64,000 bases of DNA from Hermatobates lingyangjiaoensis (Eukaryota > Arthropoda > Insecta > Hemiptera > Hermatobatidae): positions 1,054,001-1,118,000 of the forward strand of contig JAPFBL010000034.1 in NCBI GenBank assembly GCA_026182355.1. Reading direction: 5' to 3'. Of this stretch, positions 55,409 to 64,000 are shown one piece after another. The first letter of the stretch is position 1; every line of letters begins with the position of its first letter. The translations under genes were made by a program, and so were the position numbers. The notes under the pieces were generated by a model. It saw nothing but the letters and a program-made list of their open reading frames with translations. It was not told the DNA's origin and ran no database searches.

Positions 55409-56027
55409 CAGTGGCGTAGAAAATATTTTTGCCAATCAGGGCGGCCGTAAGATTTGCCCACCGTTGGGTAAAGAAATCTAAGTAAGATTATGGCTGGCCG
55501 TTGATAATCCCTTAACCTCCAAATTCAAAAAGGCATCAAAATATTTATTTTCATGGAATCACAATCAAGAATCTAATATTCGACCCAAATTTTCATCTTA
55601 CCACAGTACTCATCAAACTCATCTTAATACAGTCGTCATCAAAGAAAACCAAAGATTTTTCAAAACAATAACGTAATTACAGTTATAAAAAAAATGTTAA
55701 ATTTAATTAACTGGTTACGTAAACAAGTATAATATATTTTCAATTTCAATAAACAAAACAAGCTTAGAAAAATGTTAAATAAATTTATTTTTAATTTGCA
55801 AATATTACAGTTCAAAATTTGTTTAAAGCCAGTTTTATGCATATAAAATATAAAAACAATTACGACTTTAAAAACTCATATTGGTATAAAATTTCAGATT
55901 TGTTGTTAGCTTTTTATTATTTTAATTTTTTTGTATTTCCTATTTTTACCTCTTCCCCTACCTCTACCCCCCTAAAATACCGCCCCCCCCCTGGCACGTC
56001 ACCCCTTCCACTCCTTGATACGCCACT
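55409..56027 (+). mobile_element. DNA-transposon-like element, CAGTGGCGTA/TACGCCACT ends, copy 2
   Basis: Ends CAGTGGCGTA (55409-55418) and TACGCCACT (56019-56027) are inverted repeats. Flanks TTTCAAAA and TTTCCAAAA may be an 8-bp-class duplication with one change. Interior matches 19594-20560 without the Jockey insertion and the 71-bp segment. No transposase frame: a non-autonomous element, hAT-like by end and target size, but this is tentative. Confidence 0.7.
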
Positions 56028-56039
56028 TTTTCCAAAACC

Positions 56040-56735
56040 TCATTAGTTAATGGATTATTTTAAGTGAAATCAAAACAAACATAGAATATTACAAAATAAA
56101 ATAATTTTATTGGAAAAACTTTGATTTTTACCAATTTAATACTACGAATAGTAGTAGTAGTTTTGAATTGCCAATATAATATTTAGAGTCACTTTTATAA
56201 AGTGAAATAATTCATGACAGTTGTCATGAATTTTGTTGGAAAGGCATTAGGTCTAAAGTTTTAAGTCAGCGATTATTTAATTATGGGAATTATTCGTTAG
56301 GAGAAAGCAAGACTGTTCTCAGCGGAAGCAAGTTGTGGAAAGTATTAAGAATATCATAATATTATATTTATAATCGTTCAGAGGTCCTGGTCTACATGCT
56401 TTATTGATTTGCAAAATTAGTTGTAGATACATGCATACTGTCAGTACTATGGAGGTTAGAAAAGGTAATATTATTACTGTTATAATAGTGTTATTTCAGT
56501 TGCTAAACATGATCTAATCAGCAAGACATAGTAACATAAAGGTCAAATAGAATTGTTTTATATAAGTTCTTTTAAAAGAAAAATATTTTTTGAATGTTTT
56601 AATATTGATTGAGAATTGGAATCAAGATTTATTAGAATCATATTCTATTTATTTTCATTGTTTCTTTTTCAATTGCTTGCTCATAAACAGTATGAGTCAT
56701 ACTGGATTTAAACGATCATACAAAGCCTGCATATA
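56040..56735. other. Non-coding AT-rich stretch
   Basis: No gene recognised. A short perfect inverted repeat CATGACAGTTGTCATG occurs near 56212. Confidence 0.45.
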
Positions 56736-56740
56736 AAAGT

Positions 56741-56945
56741 GGTTTTTTATTCAAACTACGCGTTTCAAACTGTTCATCATCAGATAAACTTCTACTAGGA
56801 TCAGTGGAAGTTTATCTGGTGATGAAAACGAAGTGTTTGAGACGCGTAGTTTGAATATAAACTTATTTTGTGTTGAGATTTTGTATTACCGTTTCTCCCA
56901 AAATATGAGTGAATACGCACAATTACGGATTGCATAATTAATATA
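56741..56945. mobile_element. Fold-back element, G-like family
   Basis: Left ATTCAAACTACGCGTTTCAA, right TTTGAGACGCGTAGTTTGAA, then the shared tail GAATACGCACAATTACGGAT. Left core (minus) CTGATGA - T - GAAC..., right core CTGGTGA - T - GAAAAC. Stem III ACGCGT is kept in both. Confidence 0.75.
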
Positions 56946-56949
56946 TTGA

Positions 56950-57590
56950 TATATATTAATATATTGCATAATAAATCAATTTTGATTTCGATTAAAATCC
57001 TACTCAATTTTTGTTTATAATATTGTATGACAAAATTTAAAATTGTTAATCAAATTTGACTTTTTTTTTTGTTCAATCAACCATTCGAATTGGATTACAG
57101 AATAAGAGAAAAAGTTTTCTAAACAAAGTGTGTTCAAGACTGTGTTTCTGGAAGTTAAACCATATTTCATGTAGGAAATTCGTTGCAAAGGAACATTGTT
57201 ATAAGAGAAATATTTATAGAGAGCAGATGAGTGGTTGGTTCGATACAAAGTTGGCGACTTTCAATTTGCTGGGAGTCCGGAGGCCACCCAACATGACATT
57301 CAGTGCGGCTCCAACTTTAAGCCCTGCATTATTTTCCTCTCTGCCACTACATTGCTATTTCATGACCACTCGCTTTCACCTCTTTCAATTTGTCTTCTAC
57401 CTTTGAATAATACAATTATTCGTCCATTTCAACTAATAAACACACCAAGCAACTCGAGATATTACAATATATTATTTGATAATAGAGGACGTCATATTTC
57501 ATTGTAGTCGCCGGTGAGGCCTACCATTAGAGGCCGCATTATGACAGAATCTCACGAGTGCGCATTCCTTAACCCAATCCCAACTTTTTC
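56950..57590. other. Non-coding stretch with a less AT-rich patch
   Basis: Two overlapping frames run through 57056-57507, with composition closer to coding around 57230-57370. No protein family recognised and no splice sites chosen. Confidence 0.35.
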
Positions 57591-57591
57591 G

Positions 57592-58290
57592 GATTAATTT
57601 AAAATAATCCAAAATTAATTAATTAATTAAAATATACGAAGTTTAATTTAAAATGATCTCAGCTTAATTTAACATAATCCAAGTTCAATTTAAAATAATC
57701 CAGGCTTAATTTAAAATATACCAAGTTTAATTTAAAATGATCCCAGTTCAATTTAATAAAATCCAAGTTTAATATAAAATTATCCAAGCTTAATTTAAAA
57801 TAATCCAAATTTAATTTAAAAAATCCAAGATTAATTTAAAATAATCCAAGTTTAATTTAAAATACAACACGATTAATTTAAAATAGGTCAAGTTTAATTT
57901 AAAATAGTCCAAGATTAATTTAAAATATGACAAGTTTAATTTAAAATGATCCCAGTTTAATTTAACAAAATCCAAGTTTAATTTAAAATTATCCTAGTTT
58001 AATTTAAAATGATCTAGGTTTCTAATGTAGTGCAATCAGTTATTATGTGGTATTTACTCATTGTAGGGTAAAAATCTAATGAAATAGTCTCCACATATAA
58101 AAATTTTAATGATATAAACAACGCGTTTCGAACACGTAATAAGACAGTCTTATTCAGAGGCACTCATCCTTAGTTAATGCCTGAGGAAGAACACTACGTG
58201 TTCGAAACGCATTGTTTATATCATTAAAATTTTTATATGTGGAGACCATTTCATTAGATTTATACCCTACAATGATCTAGGTTTAATTTA
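57592..58290 (+). repeat. Minisatellite of about 20-22 bp units, interrupted by a family-F insertion
   Basis: Tandem units close to AATCCAAGTTTAATTTAAA, with variants (GATCCCAGTT, TATACCAAGTT). The family-F element at 58022-58270 sits inside one unit. Confidence 0.9.
58022..58270. mobile_element. Fold-back element, family F, inserted in minisatellite with 14-bp target duplication
   Basis: Left end CTAATGTAGTGCAATCAG, right end TACCCTAC. The left arm motif (minus) is truncated in stem II; the right arm is CTGAGGA - A - GAACAC/GTGTTC - GAA - ACGCAT - T - G. AATGATCTAGGTTT is at 58008-58021 and 58271-58284. Removing one copy plus the element restores a normal repeat unit, so the duplication is unambiguous. 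Confidence 0.92.
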
Positions 58291-58594
58291 AAATAAATAT
58301 GGTTAACTTAATCCTATTACCCAAGCTTATTGATAGACCTAAATATAATATTTTTTAAATGAATAAAGTTGTATAAATTACTTTCTTCACTGTTATAATA
58401 ACAATGTTTTACTTAAGTTGATTTCCATGTTTTTATTTTTCCTTGGTGATTTTAAGAAACACTTTATTGTGCATTTATTTTTGTTAATTTTTTTAAGCAG
58501 TATCAGTATATATGTTCAACAAACGTTCTATTCCATCATAAGTTTTTTTATTTGGAACTTCAAAAAATAGTTCGAAATAATATATATATATATA

Positions 58595-58682
58595 AATATA
58601 TATATATATTTGTGTACAATGGCAGCAGGTCTTCCCTTAAGCATATGTTATTAAAATAAGCAGCAGCTTCTACAGGGTCGAC
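58595..58682 (-). pseudogene. PLE N-terminal ORF fragment
   Basis: Minus strand: VEAAAYFNNICLREDLLPLY then TNI, and then (ATATAT)n. The cleanest of the PLE N-terminal fragments. Upstream (higher coordinates) it joins unrelated sequence with a GGGGAGGGGGAGG run. Confidence 0.7.
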
Positions 58683-58843
58683 CCTGTCGCCATGCATACC
58701 TCCCCCTCCCCTCACTCCTACCTTAGCTTTACTTCCTAAAGTACAGGTGTATTTACAAATACACACAGTATTTGTGTAGACACCGTTCAAATATTTTATT
58801 CTATTTTAACTGTAGTGCATTAGCCTTAATTAATTTTAGTTTA

Positions 58844-58879
58844 TACCTGAGGATGGCGAATGACAGCCGAAAGCTTGTA
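58844..58879 (+). ncRNA. Hammerhead-like motif upstream of PLE N-terminus
   Basis: TAC (58844-58846) - CTGAGGA - T - GGC/GCC - GAA (58869-58871) - AGCT - T - GTA (58877-58879). Stem I is TAC/GTA, where 44400 has AAC/GTT: a compensated pair change within one family. Confidence 0.75.
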
Positions 58880-58984
58880 CGTATTGTTTATTTAGTTTGT
58901 TAATTTAGTGATTAAAACGGCATTTTAAAAAAAGTGATGTATTCAAGTGTTTTCGTGTTTGACCTATGTTTATTCTTTGTGTTA

Positions 58985-59104
58985 ATGTCTTTTGCTAACC
59001 TTCTTTGGAAGCTACCAGAGTCTCACCGCAAAGTGATACGAAAACTAGAGAGTGTCAACAAAAAACTGGTCAATGCAGAAGCTGCTGCTTATTTTAATAA
59101 CATT
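58985..59104 (+). pseudogene. PLE N-terminal ORF fragment downstream of pLTR
   Basis: Encodes LPESHRKVIRKLESVNKKLV then NAEAAAYFNNI, then (TATA)n. The open frame extends upstream from 58934 as a hydrophobic stretch that may or may not be coding. Order (hammerhead-like motif, then N-terminus) is the pLTR-ORF junction of a tandem PLE. Confidence 0.72.
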
Positions 59105-59319
59105 TATATATATATATATATATAGCCATGTATAGCTGCAATATATGGCTGAAATACGAATTCAGATAATACTTGATGAAGGAAGTGAAAGAAAATATGG
59201 AAGTTAAAGTAGATTGTCATGGTAAACAAAGATTGTCATCATAACAGTGAAGGAAGCAATTTTTTCATTAAATTATGTTATTTTTGGTCTATTTATCAGT
59301 TTGAGGAGTGTGGATTAAT

Positions 59320-59645
59320 CGTTCTTATTTTAAATTACACTTGGACTATTTTACTTAAACCTGGATTATTGTAGATTAAAACTGTATTCACGAGCTATAC
59401 AAGCAGTTATTAGTATGGCCTTTACTCATGATAGGGAGGAAAAATGTATTAAATCTTCATCACAAGGATTTTATTATACAACGAGTTTCAAACACTTAGT
59501 GTTCATCATCAGGTACATCTACAATGCACCTGATGATGTTCCTAATGAATATAAAAGGTTCAAAAATCGTTGTAAAATAAAATCTTTGGGGTTAGCACAT
59601 ATTATATTTTTCTTGACTAAACTTGGATTATTTTAAATTAACCTG
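59320..59645 (-). repeat. Inverted outlying units of the minisatellite
   Basis: TTACACTTGGACTATTTTAC near 59335 and AAACTTGGATTATTTTAAAT near 59617 are reverse complements of the 57592-58290 unit. The array therefore has inverted outliers about 1 kb away. Confidence 0.65.
59440..59545. mobile_element. G-like fold-back, right arm truncated
   Basis: Minus strand: CTGATGA - T - GAACAC/GTGTTT - GAA - ACTCGT - T - G. The arms meet at GGTACATCTACAATGCACC; the right arm stops after CTGATGATG. Confidence 0.7.
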
Positions 59646-59954
59646 AAGAAGTTGTAGTCCGATAAATATGACGTTCAACTATCCTATTGAGTATTATTTA
59701 AATCCCTGAAGGAATTATTCCTTATCTCGTAGCACTATTAGATTTCATTACCTTTATATTATCAGGATTATTGAATAGCAATATAGTTCTTGAAAAATTG
59801 TTTTTATTTATATTGTTATTGAAGAATTATAATTCTTGATATTCTTCAACCTTTATAAAATGGAGTTCAATGAAATAGTCCTACTAAAAAATTACCACTT
59901 ATTTACATAAAGTTTATTAAATCGAAATGGCTAAATAAATGACTGAAATACATA

Positions 59955-60175
59955 ATTAATTATTCTGTGGTAAAATGGATAAAAAAAACAAAAGTCTCCA
60001 CACAAATGAAGTTTTATTCAACAACAACACGTTTTGAACACTTTGTGTTCATTATCAGGAAGACACCAAGGATTTGGTGCTGAAGGGTTGGTCTAGTGAA
60101 AACAACTCAACCTTTTGTTTATCCATTTTACCTCAGAATGAGTAAATACCATACAATTACGGATTGCACAACTAG
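59955..60175. mobile_element. Fold-back element, family G (ribozyme on left arm only)
   Basis: Left GGTAAAATGGATAAAAAAAA, right TTTGTTTATCCATTTTACCT then AATTACGGATTGCACAA. The left (minus) motif is CTGATAA - T - GAACAC/GTGTTC - AAA - ACGTGT. The central CACCAAGGATTTGGTGC matches the loop region of 13372-13975. Confidence 0.75.
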
Positions 60176-60179
60176 TGAT

Positions 60180-60535
60180 GTCATTAATTATGTTTATGGG
60201 AAATGTCACTGTTATTCTTTACTTTTGCAAAAAATTAATTAAAAATACTTCAAATTTAGAAACGTGTAACTAGTTAACATTATAAAACTCGTATATTTGT
60301 TTATGCTTATTAGGTTTTTTTGTGTGTGTTCTCAGTAGTGGAGAATTTGCTATCTGATAAACGATGAAAGTTTTTTGATGTTTATTAAAATAAGATTCTT
60401 GGATTTATAAGTATAAAATATAATTAAATAATTATTTTAGTAAATAAATTGTGGTTGGGGTCTCGTAGGTGACTGATATTGATTTTGGGTAAGAAAGATT
60501 AAGGAAAAATTTTTAAGTTTATAAAATTTAAACTT
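60180..60535. other. Non-coding AT-rich stretch
   Basis: No gene recognised. Confidence 0.45.
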
Positions 60536-60539
60536 TAGT

Positions 60540-60650
60540 TATAAAATGACGTTATTTTTGGGCTTTCTTGCCATCTTCAGGAAAGTAGAAATAGAAAAGG
60601 AAGAAGAAACTGCAGCGGGGATGTGATAACGTCCACTGACCGAACTTTCA
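60540..60650 (-). mobile_element. Family-E PLE remnant
   Basis: Minus strand: TTTCCTGAAGATGGCAAG, AAGCCC, AAAAATAACG; upstream GGTCAGTGGACGTTATC parallels the family-E arms at 23465 and 32355. Confidence 0.6.
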
Positions 60651-60654
60651 ACTT

Positions 60655-63600
60655 TTAAAAATAATGAGTATATCAAAAGTATTGTAAGTTTTAACGTTTC
60701 GTATTCAATCCTGTCCAAAGATTTTATATTTGAATGAAAAGAAATTGTACAAATTAATTTATTAGTAGTTGGTAACACTGAATGGTAGTTGGTAAGTACT
60801 GAATGGTAGATACCATGGATAACCATATAAAAGTTGTACTGGATATTGAAACAAAAGTCATTTTCTCCTGTAAGAGATGATTTCGTAACACAAAATCTAT
60901 ACTTTTGTGTTTAAAAAATGTTATTATTGCTGTAATTATACTAATGATATATGCATCAGTGGTGTGATATACAAAACTAATTATATATATTGATAAGTGG
61001 ATCAATCACTATGTATACTACCTCCAGGAATGAAAGACTAATAAACATCTCCCATTTAGATATTTATATTATGTCTAAATGGGATATTATATATTTAGAA
61101 TGTATGATATTATGTTTACTTATAGTAAGTTGGGTTTTTTGTTTATGAAATTTGTTCTTTCATATTATGAAAATGGGAAGAATACTAATAAAAACTCTAT
61201 AAAGTACAAATATTTTTATTGGTTTATTTTGTTGCTTTTTAGCCAGTGAGAAAGCGATATGTTTGAAACATGATACTATACTTTAGTTTAACGTACTCGT
61301 TAGAAGTTTTTGCTCTAATTAAATCAAACAAAAGATTGGAGGGGAAAATGTAAGTGCCAAATCAAATCATTAGCGTAAAATGGGAAGAAATAATAGAACT
61401 GTGCTATTAGCCTGTGCTTCAAAACTGCAGGAATTGACTGAATGAAAGGAGCAAATAAATTATTAATTGATTAATTATAAATGACAGCCCGTTAGTTGGT
61501 ATATTGGCAGCCTGTCATTTGATTCGCTCAAGCAGACGTATACCTGTAATGGCCACCTGTGAATCAAAACACGTCAAATAATCACCAAATGAACATAACT
61601 AACAAAACTTAACTCGTTGCTAGCGTTAATGTTTTTCAATTTAGTTAATGCATACTTTTATAAATTTAATGTTTCACCAATATAGAACAAATTATAAAAT
61701 AACAGAATGATTAGTTGTAGTTTCAAGTAGCTGCAAGCTTAAATCTGAAATCATCTTTATTTGAGGTCAAAATGTAATTGTTTACGATATTTTTTAAGGA
61801 TCTTAAAGCTTTCTGATCTGTATAAGAGGACCAAGTAGGTCTCGTTTTTTGTTCGGCTCATGGTGTTGAGCACATTTGTTGTTAGGCCACATTACCGTGT
61901 GTAATAATTGGGACTTTGTGCCACCTATCGAGCTTGTAACAACACCGAACCTTGTTTATGAGTACAGTCGTACATAGACTTAAGAACGTATCGACATTCG
62001 CTTATTTCTATATACGATGTAAATTTCGAACTGAAACTCGTCTCGATATACAAAGATTTGCTCGAGATACAACATTCGATGAACCACTGCATAGTGATCT
62101 TAATAAAACGAGTGGAAGTGAAGAAAGAAAACTTAAGGAATAGTGAAAAGCAAAAAAAAATTAATAAATAAAATTCTCTCTCTGTACAAACGTTTTACAT
62201 CAAGTGAAGCATACAATTTAAAACAAGAAAAATAAATTAATGCAAATTAGAGTCCAAATTAGGGTGTAAGTTACAGAACGCTCCACACTCATCGTATTTC
62301 TCTGTACCTCCACACCATCCGCCAGTCTCTATGCCTTGTTTTAAATCTATTTAACTGATATCAGTTAATATTTATCTGTAAAATGCTATTTATACTTATA
62401 TTTACGCAGTATTATTTAAGGATTTATTGCAGGTCTGTGCAACAGATTAATCGAATTGTGACATATTCTTACAGTAAAATTAGTCTCGACAAATGACTAT
62501 TTCGATATAAGAAGTCGGTCCCGGAATGAATTAAATTCATGAGTGAAGGTACAACTGAATTGAGAGGCAGTATTGATAAAACAAGTGAATCTTTTATGAT
62601 CATTAGTTTTATGATGCATGAAACTAAGATTGATGAATAATGATCCTCTGTGATAGATGATCAAAACACACAGACACATATACATACAAATACAGAACAA
62701 TCTGAGAAATCTATGTTATACCTCAAACGTTTGATATCAACATTTTACCCCTATGTAATACTTATCTTACTGTATAGGACTTGTGTAAGGTAAACGTTTA
62801 CCTAGTGTAAGTATAAAAATGTACTGAATAGAAATTATTTTAAGCAAATGAAATATTCAAAGCTGAATTTTTTTACGTATAATGTTTCAATTTTAATATT
62901 TTGTTGAACAGACAAAGGATATTGAACGGGTTTAGTTAATTAAACAATAGGAGTAGGAGAGTTATGAGATGGGCTAACACAATGGGAAATATTTAGAACT
63001 GTCTAATTAGGGAGACTAACTATTGTTGACTAAGGGAGCAACGGTTGGAAATGCATGGGCTGAGTGGAGCCTCGGCCAACTAACTCCATGTATGGAATTT
63101 TTGGCTTTTCTCAACTCATCATCCATAAATTAGAAGAGTTTCCAATGGAAGGGATTTTAGTTTTAAAAGTTTTTGATCGATTATTCTATGGTGAGTAAAT
63201 GACCTCCGTGGATTTAACATTGAAGTAAGTTTCAGTTGAAATGTCAAAGAGAGATCGATTCCATTAAACGGCATTAATTTTCCCCAACGATATATTGGTT
63301 TAGTTTGCATGTCTTTCCATTTGAGTTCACGCAGCCAGCTCATAAAGTAAAGAGGAATTAATGACCTTTCGTTAAAACAAGTCAGCCTCATGAATAAACA
63401 CAAGCCATTTTAGAAAGTTCATATCATTAATGTAAACTTAATTAATAGTCCAAGGTTTTAATATAAATATATTGAGATTTTCAAATAGGTAGGATCAAAC
63501 ACTGTTGTGTCACTGTTAATGGTGACGGATTAGTCTGCTCTATATACCTTCAAAGGTATTGATTGATTTGGTATATCACAGTCATGTCTACTTTGGATGA

Positions 63601-63735
63601 CTGAAGGGTAGAGAGATATTGGAGTATGTTTAGGAGTGAGTTAGTGTGTGTGAGCTTACAGGAAATAAAAAGCAATATTATTAACGTGTAAAGTATATAT
63701 GTTTTGAGAGAGAAAGAGGGTGTGCGAATGAGAGG
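60655..63735. other. Non-coding stretch, no gene recognised
   Basis: A short hairpin CCCATTTAGA/TCTAAATGGG lies at about 61050-61082. The 61952-62143 open frame has near-normal composition (FRTETRLDIQRFARDTTF) but no recognised family. A GGGCTGAGTGGAGCCTCGG patch lies near 63057. Confidence 0.4.
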
Positions 63736-63767
63736 GCGTCGTTGTAATTGACAGAGAGAGAGAGAGT

Positions 63768-63799
<32 letters not shown>

Positions 63800-64000
63800 G
63801 AGGGTGTGCGAATGTCATTGTAATTAACAATAACAATGAAGGTGTCGTTGTAATTAATAGAGAGAGAGAGAGAGAGAGAGAGTGAGAGAATGTATTTGTG
63901 ATAGACAGCGAGTGGGTAAATAAATATGTTAGAATGCGTGTGCACGTGTGAGTGAGAGTGTATGAAAGAGAGAGAGGGAGAGAGTGAGAGAGAGAGAGAG
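63700..64000. repeat. (GA)n microsatellite, runs off the window
   Basis: GAGA runs interrupted by GGTGTGCGAATG and CATTGTAATTAACA-type blocks, some of which repeat (GTCGTTGTAATT near 63738 and 63845). The plus strand is purine. Confidence 0.9.

Noticed and set aside
57592..58020. CRISPR array
   Set aside because: Short AT-rich tandem units without spacers, in an animal genome; a minisatellite.
61952..62143. 63-codon frame as a gene
   Set aside because: Composition is plausible but there is no family match and no splice or promoter signal I could defend.
63119..63403. 94-codon minus-strand frame
   Set aside because: No domain recognised and no coding context.

Overview
This is an AT-rich, gene-poor stretch of a large animal genome, most likely an arthropod. 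Three things point that way. There is one exon of the actin-oxidising enzyme MICAL with very fly-like protein sequence. There are Jockey-type LINE fragments. A SINE tail is made of TTAGG-like units, the usual arthropod telomere repeat. No complete host gene, no functional tRNA or rRNA gene, no CRISPR array and no operon is visible. I could not place the species.

Host coding sequence is limited to two exon-like blocks. One is a MICAL FAD-domain exon on the plus strand (50498-50701), which carries a frame-breaking deletion. The other is a 401-base internal exon on the minus strand (37027-37427) of a protein I do not recognise, bounded by good splice sites. Everything between looks intronic or intergenic, filled with mobile DNA.

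Most of the rest is transposons. Penelope-like retroelements (PLEs) dominate from about 22 kb to 60 kb. They include a 2.8-kb near-perfect palindrome (27271-30098) made of two head-to-head truncated copies encoding the RT C-terminus and a GIY-YIG nuclease. There is a tandem-type junction (43925-44625) with a GIY-YIG C-terminus, a hammerhead-like motif and the N-terminus of the next copy. Dozens of short fold-back (inverted-pair) elements belong to at least nine families. Many sit in (TA)n tracts; two families instead have 8-14 bp target duplications. Other mobile DNA: tRNA-derived SINEs (181, 14357, 18215, 41440, 52850), one carrying a 5S-rRNA-like block; Jockey 3' ends (11511, 20105, 49200, 54700); another LINE tail (51887); a hAT-like element (8126-8837); a pogo/Tigger-like MITE (42039-42577); and a CAGTGGCGTA-ended DNA element (19594, 55409).

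The unifying signal is a small hammerhead-ribozyme-like motif in nearly every PLE family: CTGANGA, one extra nucleotide, a stem-loop II, GAA, a self-complementary 4-6 nt stem III, one H base, then a short stem I that covaries between families. The extra nucleotide before stem II is the main departure from the textbook core and is present in every family I aligned. PLE-borne hammerheads with minimal stem III that cleave as dimers are known. The inserted base, the fold-back arrangement of every family, and the repeated break of the PLE reading frame at the same Thr-Asn-Ile codons into (TA)n are what I would check first.
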